64,000 bases of DNA from Phytophthora sp. 'mugwort' (taxonomy: Eukaryota; Oomycota; Peronosporomycetes; Peronosporales; Peronosporaceae), in the NCBI GenBank assembly GCA_033558025.1, contig JAUCEF010000007.1, positions 6,944,001 to 7,008,000 on the forward strand. The letters run 5' to 3'. This document shows, in pieces, positions 1 to 10,935 of this stretch. The notes beneath the pieces were generated by a model that saw only the letters and a program-made list of their open reading frames with translations, was not told the DNA's origin and made no database searches. The translations under genes were made by a program, and so were the position numbers. How positions within the stretch are numbered: position 1 is the first letter of the stretch; every line of letters begins with the position of its first letter.

Positions 1-16
1 GTAAACTCCACGCGGT

Positions 17-1513
17 ATGAGTTCTATCTATTCATTTGTTTTTCAGTATAGTCTTACTAACTTATATTTGCGTATGCCTTCGTGCAGCTACACAAACCTC
101 AAGCCGGTCTGCGCAGAGACGGTGCACGCGGCTATGGACGGTGTGACCAGGGCAGTCGAGGCTGCGATCGCAGCCGAGATCCCTGACCACTTTGAGATCA
201 TCTTCGACAGGTGGACCCATGCCTCGGAGCACCTCGTAGATGTGATCGCTTGTTACGAATTTACGGGCGTGGTGAAGCGACCGCTCCTCAGCCCTCGTCA
301 GTGAGCCCAAACGAGGACCACTCGCCCCAGACGCACCGGGTTTTTCTGCGCACAATGCTGCGGCGTGATTACGGTAAGGGAATCGAGCAGTGTCTCTTCC
401 TTGTCGGAGACAACTGCTCGGTTAATCGCCGCCTGGTCACGCTGATGCATGTCCCATTGGTCGGATGCGCAAGTCATCGGCTTAACCGTGCCATCCAAGA
501 GGGCATGCGTCAACACGAAGACGACCTGACCGCTGTCCAAGTTCCCGTGGCGAAGTTGATGCCACTGATCCATGCGGCGCGCCTCAGGTATGCTTCGCTT
601 AGTAAATATTGCTTTTATATTTGAACATTGACAGTTCACATTGCAATTTGTGTGCAAGTTTGAAACGCCGCTTCGTCCAATCGTCCGCCAAGGGATAAGA
701 TGGGCTCGGTGTTCGCGATTATTGACCGTTATTTCTCTTCTCGAGCGCCTCGACGCGAACGACGACGAACTCGCTGAGCTTCTGCCATCTCCTGCGCGCA
801 ACCGATGTCTAAGGGAGATGTTCAAGTTGCTCAAGGATGTGGAGTAGGTGGTAAAGGCGCTTCAGATGAATCGACAACGTTGGCGGACGTCCGCGTCTGG
901 TTTGATGGTTTAATCGAGGTCAAGCCCGCGTATGCTTTCTACGTTGGTACGAATGTGAGCCCGACAGCTACACATTATATGAGAACAACTATGATTTTGT
1001 ATATGCTAATATGTAGGACCTCGAGCTGCAATAATCCACAGCTCCGACTTCGAGGCTGGATGCGTACGTGTGCTGAGCAGCAAGGGCCCAGGCTGACGCG
1101 CGCCGAGAAAGCGGCGTTGCGACCGTTTAAAGTCACGCCCGTCGCCGCTGCTACTCCCGCGCCAGAGGGATAAAGTGGTAGGTATGCACGGAGTCGCTCA
1201 TGCAAAGGTTGCAGAAGATCACCGACTTGAGATGACAGCGACCAAGTTTCGCTTTATTGACTCTATCCCTCCGACAAACAATATCACCGAGCGCTTTTTC
1301 AGCGTGGCAAGAACGACGTTAGGTCAACAACGTCATTCGATTCAGCCTGCCACGCTTAAAATGCTGCTTTTTAAGGCAGAACGCGACGTACTGGAGTGTG
1401 CACACCGTCGCTGCTCGAGTAAGGAAGCGCGGTTAGCTCTTAGTGAGGTATGCGGGTTATGTCATAATTTACTGATCACCTTGCCAGCTCCAGTCTCATT
1501 ATTTATGCTTTGA
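17..1513 (+). pseudogene. Decayed hAT-like transposase
   Basis: Pieces of one transposase lie in order on the + strand but in different frames with stops between them. At 80-300 there is an RNase H-like stretch with IIFDRWTHASEHLVDVIACY. At 340-590 there is a segment with LFLVGDNCSVNRRLVTLMHV and VGCASHRLNRAIQEG. At 1200-1430 there is a C-terminal segment with PPTNNITERFFSVARTTLGQ, which resembles the hAT dimerisation region. This order and wording are typical of hAT-like elements abundant in Phytophthora. At least three frame breaks make it non-coding today. The element may start left of the window, so no terminal repeat or target duplication could be identified. Confidence 0.75.
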
Positions 1514-1519
1514 TATTGG

Positions 1520-2008
1520 TCAATGAATAACAGTATCATAAACGGCAGCACCGGTGGTAGCGAGAGGGAGTGTCGGCGACCAGAACGAAGAGGCTTTGCG
1601 CCCAAGATCCCCTCCACACGCCAAGTGATCAGAAGGCGAGCTGCGAGCGAGAGAAAAAACGACGAGTAAGGCAATCGGTGTCGTCAAAGTACTCGGAGCC
1701 GTCCTCGGCCGGAGTTCCATGGCACGTCTTGGGGTCGTCGAATACGGCGAAAATGGCGATAAATGAATGCCACTGAAGGTGATACCGTCAAGAACAACGC
1801 CGAAAGGAGGCGGAAGCTCTTCGGCAAACCTAGTCTTGGCGGACTGGTACACGCGATGCAGGTAAGACTTCAATCTTTTTTTCATTAATCTTGGGGAGAG
1901 ACGATTTTTTCGCGTCATCTTCCGCTCGGCGAAGGCTAGGGGGCAGGCGTTCCATCGCCATCCACTCACACTACCGGAAGATGTTTCGCGTCTCGTCATC
2001 GACAACAC
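1520..2008 (-). pseudogene. Second hAT-like transposase fragment, opposite strand
   Basis: A 162-codon open frame on the - strand reads KRLKSYLHRVYQSAKTRF, then ELPPPFGVVLDG and a following beta-rich stretch. This resembles the N-terminal part of hAT-like transposases, where a helix leads into the first RNase H strand. Similarity to the expected family is lost after that strand, so a frameshift is likely. It abuts the + strand hAT remnant tail to tail. It is probably a separate old insertion rather than part of the same gene. Function is not expected. Confidence 0.45.
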
Positions 2009-2618
2009 GAAGACGGAACGCGTTGCGGTTTTTTGTAGCTTGCGATGCGTCTTCGAGGTAGGTCGGGTGGTAGGAGCGGAGGTGCGTTATCAGGTTTGTG
2101 TAGCCGTTCGCTCTTGCACATTCCCGTGCACGTTTAGCGCACAAAAATCACCCCTCGACGTCTTGCTGAACAGAAGACTGCACACGAGCTTGTTGCTGGG
2201 AGGGTTGGCGATGGACAGCATCGTAACGGAGGTTTTGACAGGAGGAGTTGGTAGAATGTAGCAGATTTAATCCTGCCAGAGTAATCCACCGACAGAAAAA
2301 CCTCGACACATGCATTTTGAGTACTATACTCAACTTAAGTGAAGCTGAAGTGACTGGACTACTAGAGCATCTATTATTGGTCGATTTTAGAGGCAGGTGA
2401 TTGGTTTAAAGTTATAGTGCCGAATATTTGTGTACTTTATGCATTCAAAGCTTTTTTAAACAGGTAAGCTGATAAAATTGATGATGGGATATTATTGTGT
2501 GATTACTTTAATAATGGCTAAAAGTTATAATTAAATACTACTTCGTACGTAGTAGTGTTTATTGAGTATATTTGTCAACTTAATTATTTTTAACGGATCA
2601 TTGACGCAACCAGAAGCC
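2009..2618. other. Intergenic, no gene seen
   Basis: AT-rich toward the right end. Only short open frames without recognisable similarity are present. It separates transposon remnants from the dual-specificity phosphatase gene and probably contains that gene's promoter. Confidence 0.5.
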
Positions 2619-3589
2619 ATGGCTCGGGACGACGACGCGGAGCCTTCGCAGATCCTCGAGTACGTGTTCCTCGGTTCTCGGGCGCACGCGCACGACAAGG
2701 AGCTGCTTCTGCGACTCCGTATCACACACATCTTGAATGTACGTCCTCATACTAGCGCTGGCGACACTGATCAGAATGGCTAACGCTGATGCTGTGAAGG
2801 TGACGCCCCCAAAGAAGACAGATCCAGTGGCAGGGGTGCCCAACTTCTTTGAGAAGGACAAAACCTTTACGTACCGACGCTGCCCCATCTTTGACAACAA
2901 AGCCGAGGATATTTCGGGAGTGCTGGAAGGCTGCATCGCCTTTATGGACCAAGCCAAGTACTATGGTATCTCATCTGCTTAAGTTAAAGAACTTCTGAAG
3001 TCGTATTGTTAACGGTAGCCAAGTACGGCATGTGATGTGTATGTTCCCTTCCTTCATGTTGTATCGGTGAATTGCAGGTCGGATCCTCGTGCATTGTAAC
3101 AAAGGAGTGAGTCGCTCATCGTCCATGGTCGTAGCGTACCTCATGAAGCTGCGCTCCATGAGCATCGAGCAGGCGTTGGCCTTCGTGGTCGAACGCCGTC
3201 CAATGGCCAACCCGAACGAGAGTTTTCGACGGCAGTTGGAGGAGTATGGACGTCGTCTTCAACGCAGTGCACCGAAGGATAAAGCTGCTCGAGGCCCAGC
3301 TGGACCACAGCTACCGACTGACGGCAGTGCTGAAAAGTGTGTTGCTTCCATTGGGCCACAACTGCCGCCACACTTTCTGCGAGCTCGAGATGCATCTACC
3401 AGTGATGCCAACAATAATGATGACACGAAGGAGCCAACAGAAGACGCTGCGGAAAGTGACAAGGAGAAGGAGAAGGTCATCGGACCAAGTTTTCCTCCGC
3501 ATCTGAAGCGTCAACTAATCCAGTTTGATGGGGATGCCCATGAAGCAGAAACGTCTGCGAAGAAGAAGAAAATGGAGGCTGACGAGTGA
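2619..3589 (+). CDS. Dual-specificity protein phosphatase with GPALPP-like tail
   Basis: Model: exons 2619-2738, 2800-2965 and 3078-3589; 265 residues. Introns have GTACGT and GTATCT donors, and splicing restores a continuous phosphatase fold. The start is the ATG just before MARDDDAEPSQILEYVFLGS, the usual first strand of DUSPs. Residues about 10-150 form the catalytic domain. The signature HCNKGVSRS carries the catalytic Cys and Arg, and YLMK and NESFRRQLEEYGRRL follow as in active DUSPs. The enzyme should dephosphorylate Ser/Thr/Tyr residues, perhaps on MAP kinases. The charged C-terminal 110 residues hold three related motifs (GPQLPTDG, IGPQLPPHF, IGPSFPPHL) resembling GPALPP motifs of RNA-processing proteins. 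Catalysis is well supported; substrate and location are unknown. Confidence 0.88.
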
Positions 3590-3659
3590 CTTACTGGCCC
3601 CATTCACGCCAAACGCAACACGCACATACAAATGATACAGGCGATGCATTGCGTAGCTC

Positions 3660-6468
3660 TTAGTGGTGCTGGTTTGGGTTATGTGTGGCACGTAGAAGGA
3701 ATCCGTCTTCTTGGTACGTGAAGTCGTCAAAGTGGTGACCTTCGCCATTCTTCTTGTTGACAGGCGAGTCGACGGCTGCCATGTTTTGGAACATCTCAGG
3801 CACATTCGTGATATCATCGACGCTCGAGACGTTCGGGATGAAAGGAGGTACTATCTCTTTGCGCATCAGCTTGTCCCAGTCGATAGACTCGAAAAATGGG
3901 TGGGCCATAATGTCACGACCGCCGTTCGGGCCGCCACCAAGACGTCGCGCGGGATCGCGGTTCAGTAATTTAGAGATCAACGAACGCGCAACCGGCGAAA
4001 TATGCGAAGGGTAAATGACCTCAGACTGCATAATGTTCTTAAACATTTGCCGGCGGTTGCGGTCCACAAATGGCGTCCGCCCGGTTAGCATCTCGAACAG
4101 GAGAATGCCGTAGCTCCACCAGTCGACGACCTTTCCGTATGGCTGGTGGCGTAACAGCTCTGGGGCCATGTACTCGGCTGTACCACAAATGGTTTTCATC
4201 CCTGTATCAGCTTGAGATGCCCGAATGGCACCTTCAACCAACTGACCCTCTTTTGACAAGCCAAAATCTGTCAATGCGATGTTTCCCTTGGGGTCCATCA
4301 GAATATTCTCCAGCTTGAGATCACGGTACGCAATTTGCTTGCTGTGCAAATGCATCAAGGCCGTCAGCAGTTGGGCCATGTACAAACGTGTACGATCTTC
4401 CGAGAATCGTTTCGACTTGCGCAGATGGTAGAACATTGAGCCACCCGGGTAGTAGTCCATGATCAGATACAACTTGTCGGCGTTCTGAAACGCATACCGC
4501 AGCCGCACGACATATGGGTGGTTAATCTCCTTTAGAATGTGCTGCTCCGCCTTTGTATTCTCGATTTGGTCGTTTTTGATAATGTGCGACTTGACAAGAA
4601 TTTTCATAGCGTAAATTTGGCCAGAATTCTTGCCGTCCTTTTTGCGGACCAGTAGCACCTTACCAAAGGCACCACGACCAACAACCTTGAGCAGATCGAA
4701 ATCGTTGATAGAAAGTGGTCGCCTTTCAGCTTCCTCTCGCTTCCGCATAGCCTCCATTCGTTGGGCATGTTCATCCAGTTTGTCTTGAGAAGGGACTTTA
4801 GAGCCTGGACCTCCAGGACCCCCCATTCGCGGAAGTTTATTGTGCAGCATCATCTGCAAGTCACAGCAGCCAGAGCACACACGTTTCGGCTCACTAAATC
4901 CAGGAAGAAACAAACGATCCGAGCACGACGTGCAAACCAGACGCAAGCACATCCGACAATACCGACGGCGATGCAGTACAAATGTGGTCTTGCACAGGTA
5001 ACAGTAGTTTTCACCAGCACTCCCCGTGCCATTACGAGGGCGTTGCTGAGCTTCTAACGTCGGCATGCGGTTCCCGCGAATAAATGAGTCCGAGCGTGCC
5101 ACAAATGTGTCGTGCACCCACTCGAGCGTCAGCTCCACTTCTCCGTTCCCGTGAGCTGTAGCCACCTTCTCATCGCGCAGTGCGAACCATCGTCGATCCG
5201 CTCGGTTTAGTCCCACTTCGCTCATACTCACAACAACTTGACCCAGTGAGGTATTCATCGGGAACGACCTATCTTTCACCACGATGACCACCTTTGCTTC
5301 ACTGGACGTGACGGGGAAGGAGAAAGTTTGGTTCCACTCCGGATCCATCGTATGTTTATGACTTCCTACAGTCTCTTTCTTCTGTCCGGCACACTGCACC
5401 ACAGCAAACGGATTGTTGTATGGTTGACCAGTGAGTCGTGCACGATTCACTGTCACAATCAATTTGTTAGGGAACGTAGCACGGATGGCGTGCAGTGACT
5501 CGTCAATTCCATTGGCAATAGACTGTAGAAACACAAACGCCGACGTCTGCACAGAATGAACCGTCCACTCGCGATTGTTCGCTTCGCCCGACGTGCGTCC
5601 CACGGACAATGACGTGCATCCAAGTCGTGCCTTGGACGATCCAATTACCGTAAACATGGGCTCTGTCGAGGCTTCAAAGTTGACGGCCTTTTCGCGAAGC
5701 ATCTCGCGCAATGCGTTGCTATCTCCCGATGAGACCTGATGCGTTGACTCAATGAATGCAATACCACCGATACGTTGCTGTTCGTGTCCACTCAAGGAAG
5801 ACAGAAACGTCTTCAGCAAGATGCCGGCGTTGTCGTGTACAATAAAGCTAATCTCCTGCGCTGCGTTGGGCACCATGTAGTTCTTCCAGACGTACGACAC
5901 GTGGGCCTCAGGCGTGGCGGAGTGCAGGATCTTGGCTCGGTGGCCATTAACCATGCAGAAATTGGTGCTAGGATTCAAAATCACGACGCCATATCCGCCC
6001 TGGATTGCCGTCTTCAAGTAAGGGATCATGGAGCCCTGAAAGCCCGTCTTGGGGTGAATTGTGCGGCTCCACATGCCTGGCTGCATGCCTGCAGCAATAT
6101 AACATAACAAAAATACAATAACACATTAGTAATGACATAATAATCAATAAGAAACAGAAATTTTAACATCACCTTCGCCAGGCTGCATGAAGACACAGAG
6201 CTTGGGACACGCCGCGTAGTTGTGCGAGACGAAGACGCTGCAGCGCGCCTCGGCCTTGGAGTTGGGGATGAAGATTTCGCGTAGGTTGAGTTCGCTCTTG
6301 AGCTTAGCGTGGATCTGCGCCACGAGCGTCTGCATGAGCTCCTCCACGTCCTCCTCGCTCTTGAGGCTAAAGTTCTTGCCGCCTACGGAGCTCAGTTAGA
6401 AAATATCATGACAACTGAGAGGGGAAAGGAGAGAAACCACACGCACCTCTGGAGCTTAAGCGCCGCAT
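3660..6468 (-). CDS. Arb2-C2-FYVE-AGC protein kinase fusion
   Basis: Model: exons 6468-6447, 6382-6173 and 6088-3660; 886 residues. The tiny first exon (MRRLSSR) is inferred from a GTGCGT donor and a TAG acceptor that keep the frame. Residues about 35-235 match the Arb2/FAM172 alpha/beta-hydrolase-like domain (GMWSRTIHPKTGFQGSMIPY, YVWKNYMVPNAAQEI). The position usually occupied by the AHSYGG elbow reads VHDNAG, so the serine is absent. Residues about 285-405 form a C2 domain. About 438-487 is an FYVE-type zinc finger (CYLCKTTF, HRRRYCRMC, CSGCC). About 540-800 is an AGC kinase with GRGAFGKV, AMKIL, YRDLKLENIL, DFGLS and TICGTAEYMAPE, and the tail FDDFTYQEDG is a hydrophobic motif. It likely signals at phosphoinositide-bearing membranes. 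Its start lies 166 bp from the divergent gene at 6635. Confidence 0.9.
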
Positions 6469-6634
6469 GGTGCCAAGGCGGAGGGAGACAGGAGAGAGAG
6501 CGCGCCCCGCACCAAGGGGCCGCTTACTCTAAGTCGGAAACTGATGAAAACACTCGTCGGATTGTAGAGGGCATCCTTTTAAGTACGATTGATGACCACA
6601 ATATCTTCTTTTGCCAAATTTTGATTGACTAGGT

Positions 6635-7747
6635 ATGAAGTGGCAATGGCGCCAATCGCCCGTGACGAGAGTGTTGTTCCGAGGCCAGCGAGTGCATGTC
6701 AAGCGGGACGATGTGTTTCATCTGGCTGGCAACAAGGTTTTGTGGCACAATAATTTGCAATAAGTGGTGCTGGCAATCCTTTGGCTAACAATACAACTTA
6801 AATAATCTCGGCAGATGCGCAAAATGTTTTATTTCGTGAGTCAGAGCGATGCCTTCTTCGCAGACGCGCACTTGGTTAGTTGTGGCGGCTCACAGAGTAA
6901 CGCCATGTTGGCGCTCGCCCAACTGGCCAATGCCAGACACGTGCCCTTCACCTACTTCAGTCGGGAGCTGAGACTGAAGGAGGGGGAGCAGGGGAATCTG
7001 GCACTGGCCAAGGCGCTGGGCATGCGGCACGTGCAGCTCCAGCCAGACGCGTACCATAACCTGGTACATACTCGCGACTTCGCGGCGTATCTGGACGCTG
7101 AGTTGAGCCCGCGGAGGAGCTTGTACGTGCCGCAAGGAGCGGCGTTCCCTGAGGCGCAGGAGGGCGTCAAACTGCTGGCCGAGGAGATTAACGAGTACGT
7201 CCAGACGCAGTGGCCGGACAAACGGTTCTCGGTCGTGTTGCCCTGTGGCACGGGCACGACGGCGCTGTATCTGGCGCAGCATCTGCACCCGACGATTAAG
7301 TTGTATGCTGTCCCGTGTGTGGGAGATGCGGCGTATTTGCAGCAACAGTTCCGACAGCTTATTGACGAGGATCCGTCGTTGCAGCCGCAGACGGCGTTGC
7401 TGCCTCGTGTGCTGATCCCGAAGAGGAAAAGCCGCTTTGGACGGCTATGGTGGCCGCTGTATGACATGTACTACGACGTGCTACAAGAGACTAAAGTGGA
7501 CTTTGACCTCGTATACGGTGCATTCGCTTGGCACACACTGTTTTCGAACGACGCAGTGCTTGATGAGGTTCTGGATCGCAACAAGACGGGGGTTGCCACT
7601 TCAACACAAGGTCTTGTATCATTCTCCGGGAAATCTATAGAGCATGAAGCCAACGACGAGCGTGAGTTGATGTATATCCACACGGGAGGCACTTCTGGTA
7701 ACGCTACCATGTTGGCTAGATATGCGCGCAAGAATAGACCCGAGTAG
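6635..7747 (+). CDS. PLP-dependent D-cysteine desulfhydrase / ACC deaminase family enzyme
   Basis: Model: exons 6635-6736 and 6815-7747; 344 residues, phase-0 intron. Exon 1 supplies VHVKRDDVFHLAGNK, which contains the family's PLP-binding lysine in the GNK motif. Exon 2 continues with MRKMFYF and SCGGSQSNAML, the serine-rich cofactor loop. Later LPCGTGTTALYLA is the glycine-rich phosphate loop and IHTGGTSGNATM ends the fold. Members deaminate 1-aminocyclopropane-1-carboxylate or break D-cysteine to pyruvate, sulfide and ammonia. The sequence alone does not tell which. The donor (GTTTTG) is weak, but both flanks are strongly conserved. An additional 5' exon cannot be excluded because an AG precedes the chosen ATG. 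Confidence 0.85.
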
Positions 7748-7917
7748 GTCTCTGAACGTCAAAGATCTTTGAAACGGCAAAGGACGCGTCGGGTGGTGTG
7801 GCGCCAGCAGTTTGAAGAGAGCAAGAGAACCACTGACGGTCTCCTGCCTTGGCTGTTTGCATCGCTGCTGTCTTGAGATTACCGAGCTTTTTAACAGGCG
7901 CTAGACATAGTCGACCC

Positions 7918-9291
7918 ATGTCGTTCCGCGAGCTGCGAAACCTGACGGAGATGATGCGAGCTCTGGGATATCCTCGCCCGATTTCGATGGAAAACTTTCG
8001 CACGCCCAACTTCGAGTTGGTATCGGATCTGCTCTACTGGATGGTGAAAAAGTACGACCCGAGCTCGAGTATGACAGAGGAGATTGACACGGAAGATGAC
8101 CGGGTCGAGTTTCTCACCCAAGTGGCGACTGAGGTGCTGGCTAAAGCACGTATCCGACTTAACCCAAAGAAACTGTACGCCGCCGACGGGTTTGCTGTTA
8201 AAGAACTGCTCAAGCTTGCTCGTGTGCTGTATGAAGCTTCTCGTATTGATCTGGCGACGCAACAGGAACCTGATGATGACGACGACGAAGTATCAGTGAA
8301 GTCTTTACTCGGCTCACGGGTAAAAGACCCAAAGGCGACGCGTCAGCTTGCGTCGGACATCACACAGTCCGGTGCCAAGCTTTACGATCTCCTGGAGACT
8401 GAGCTCGATGTTCGTGATGCCAGACAACAAGCTATCCGGTTCTTGGATGCACTCTCCACGAACCACGAAAACTCGAGTGAGCAAAAGTTCCTTGAGCGAA
8501 GTATCCAAGAGATTTTGGTAAATCTGCAAGAAAATGTCGAGCTGACCGAACGCCAAGTCGTGGAACTGGATGCCGAGGAGAAAGCACTGGCAGCTAAGAT
8601 CAAGAAGGCTCAGGCAGATCTGGATCGCAGTGAAAAACGGCTCAAGAGTTTGCAGCATGTCCGTCCAGCGTTCATGGACGAGTACGAGAAGCTCGAGAAG
8701 GAACTGGAACGTCAGTACGCGATCTATTGCGAACGCTTCCGTAACCTCGACTACTTGCAACGCGAGTTGGATCTGCATAATAGTCGCGAGATGAAGAAAC
8801 TGGCCGAGAACGACAGGTCGCTGAAGAAGTTACAGAAGAAATTTCGCGACGATGAACTGGCCATTTTACGTGGTGAACAGGAAGATCAGATTGAGAGCTC
8901 GATGCTGGACACGAACAACAATAACAGGCATAATAATGGCGGGAAATCCCGACAAACGGGCATCTCTGATGGCAACCAGAAGGGGCGCGTTGCTGTGAGG
9001 AAAAAAGCATGTTCTGAAGAGGACAGCAGCTCGGATGATGTTAGCGGCAGTGGAAGCAGTGAGGAGGATGACTCAAGTGAAGAGAGCGCTGCCGACGGCG
9101 TCCAATTAAGTGGGGGGAACGGCAATGCTGCAGACGGATCGGACTCGGACCAAGTCTCACTTGCAGACTCTGGCGAGCTCATTGATAACGACGATGACTC
9201 TGGCTCGGAAGCAGGCTCTGGCTCTGGCTCTGGTTCAGAATCGGGGGCGTCGGGCTCCGAGACAAATTCAGATTCCGACCAAGATTTCTGA
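7918..9291 (+). CDS. IFT38: Intraflagellar transport protein 38 (CLUAP1/qilin)
   Basis: Single exon, 457 residues. The ATG at 7918 gives MSFRELRNLTEMMRALGYPR, the canonical N-terminus of CLUAP1/IFT38/DYF-3; an upstream in-frame ATG at 7849 would add an unconserved leader. Residues about 1-110 form the calponin-homology-like head, including LYWMVKKYDP, DTEDDRVEFL and LNPKKLYAADGFAVKELLKL. Residues about 190-350 are coiled coil. The last 90 residues are Ser/Glu/Asp/Gly-rich with SGSGSGSESG-type repeats. IFT38 is a peripheral IFT-B subunit binding other IFT-B proteins through these coils. In an oomycete it should serve the flagella of zoospores. The family identification is strong. Confidence 0.93.
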   Translation: MSFRELRNLTEMMRALGYPRPISMENFRTPNFELVSDLLYWMVKKYDPSSSMTEEIDTEDDRVEFLTQVATEVLAKARIRLNPKKLYAADGFAVKELLKLARVLYEASRIDLATQQEPDDDDDEVSVKSLLGSRVKDPKATRQLASDITQSGAKLYDLLETELDVRDARQQAIRFLDALSTNHENSSEQKFLERSIQEILVNLQENVELTERQVVELDAEEKALAAKIKKAQADLDRSEKRLKSLQHVRPAFMDEYEKLEKELERQYAIYCERFRNLDYLQRELDLHNSREMKKLAENDRSLKKLQKKFRDDELAILRGEQEDQIESSMLDTNNNNRHNNGGKSRQTGISDGNQKGRVAVRKKACSEEDSSSDDVSGSGSSEEDDSSEESAADGVQLSGGNGNAADGSDSDQVSLADSGELIDNDDDSGSEAGSGSGSGSESGASGSETNSDSDQDF

Positions 9292-9478
9292 GCAGTAGGC
9301 GATTGGTAGCGGTAGCTGTACCTTTGATGGCGAAGCGGACAACAGGAAGAAAATAATAACAGTCTCAGCTTGAGCTGCCATGTGTCCATCTCTCTCTCTA
9401 CCCAGCGCTCGATCCTAAATTGTACGGGAGGTTTATCATTTCCTTTTGTTACAGCATCGCCGAGGTGACTCTGTCGAC

Positions 9479-10669
9479 TCAAATGCCCGCTTGTTGCTGT
9501 ACACGCGCCCCGACAAAGTCGTCCTCATCACTGACACCAGCCTCAGTATCGTGTCGATTCGTTGTCATTTGTGCTGTCGGCACGGGAGGATCTACAGAAG
9601 ATTGTGTTGGAGGTTGGTTACTATTTCCCGGAGTGAGGTTCGAGGCGTGGTTAGTCGGAGGCGTTGATGCTGTCGGGTGGTAGCGTTCTTCTTCATTTAA
9701 ATAATACTTCAAGGAATCTGGAAATCGATCACCCAGCAGCGCTCCCATTGCGAGCATAAGCTCACGATGCTCTTGCTGTCGCTGGAGTTCTTTATGACGC
9801 CGACGCTTCTCACGTTCACGCTGTTCCTGCTCCCGACGAGTTTGCTCCGCTTCGAGTTGCCTAGTAGTTTCCATTTCTTGTGCAGTCATAAACTGCAGCA
9901 GCATTTCCATCATTCCAAGAGACGTTGGATCTTGAATGGAATATGGCTGACTCGTAGACGCTGGTATTGCTGGCGCTGCAGCTGCAGCAAGTGGCGGGCT
10001 GTCAGCTGCTGAAGTCTCTGCATCTCCATCACCGTGTCTACTCTCCGCCAGCTCCCGATCGCGTTGTTCCTGGTGAATTGAGAGCAGAACTTCTTCCATC
10101 TTCCGCCGCTTCCGTTCTCGCCGCACACGAGCGTTCTCAGTCAGTGTCTGCTCCTCAGCAGCCCGTCGCTTCCTCTCCATGTTCTTCCTAAGCATAGAAA
10201 TACACCCCGACGTCGACGTCGCTCCCCCTTCCACCACCTCCGCTCTAGTGGTCCCCAATATCCTGTGATACTCGTCCTCAATCTGTCGCAGCTTGAGCGT
10301 CACGTCTCCCGCCTCCTGGGTCTCCGTGCTCACCACTTGCTCCTTATCCGCCTCCTCCTCCGTCACCACCTGCTGCACCGCCTTGTCCGAGCGCTGGCCG
10401 ATGAGTTTACGCAGCTCCTTGGCCTCCACTACGTAGTCCGGCAACGCCTTGCCCCTAGTGCAGTACATTTTCTTAAACTTGCGCTTAAGACTCTCGACTT
10501 CCCGATACGGTACGGATTCGGACCGCTGGTAGTTGAACTGGTAGGCCACGCGCAGCCACTCCTCGCCCACCAGCGGCAACACGGCCCGCACCTTGGCGTT
10601 CAGGCGCCGCATCTCATCGGCCGAATAGTTGACTGTGCCGAACTTGCTGCTGCGCCGCGTCGAGCTCAT
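9479..10669 (-). CDS. Myb/SANT-like DUF6818 family protein with coiled coil
   Basis: Single exon, 396 residues, starting at the ATG ending at 10669. Residues about 12-95 resemble the DUF6818 Myb/SANT-like module widespread in oomycetes: NYSADEMRRLNAKVRAVLPL, EEWLRVAYQFN, VESLKRKFKKMY and VEAKELRKLIGQRS. After it come a Glu-rich linker and a highly charged helix at about 165-215 (RKRRAAEEQTLTENARVRRE). A second helix lies near 270-315 (LEAEQTRREQEQRERE). The tail is Pro/Thr-rich. The pattern suggests a DNA- or chromatin-binding protein. Related modules also occur in transposon-derived proteins, so domestication is possible. No specific target can be inferred. Confidence 0.75.
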   Translation of the reverse strand: MSSTRRSSKFGTVNYSADEMRRLNAKVRAVLPLVGEEWLRVAYQFNYQRSESVPYREVESLKRKFKKMYCTRGKALPDYVVEAKELRKLIGQRSDKAVQQVVTEEEADKEQVVSTETQEAGDVTLKLRQIEDEYHRILGTTRAEVVEGGATSTSGCISMLRKNMERKRRAAEEQTLTENARVRRERKRRKMEEVLLSIHQEQRDRELAESRHGDGDAETSAADSPPLAAAAAPAIPASTSQPYSIQDPTSLGMMEMLLQFMTAQEMETTRQLEAEQTRREQEQREREKRRRHKELQRQQEHRELMLAMGALLGDRFPDSLKYYLNEEERYHPTASTPPTNHASNLTPGNSNQPPTQSSVDPPVPTAQMTTNRHDTEAGVSDEDDFVGARVQQQAGI

Positions 10670-10935
10670 GATTGATGACAGTATGGTATTAGTACCTGGA
10701 GGAGTATAAAGTAGTATTAGTATTAATACATAAATTACTATACGTAAGTATTAATACCAATACTATGAATGCTTTAGCTTTAATTGACCAATCATTGCCG
10801 GCCTGTATCTTGTAGCTGTCGGTAATAATACCAGTGAGAATCAAGCTGAGAAAGGTTCTTCAACTGTTACAGTGTTCACTCGCATCTCGGATAAATGTTA
10901 ATAACTGCCCAACTCCTGACCAATTCACAAAAAAC

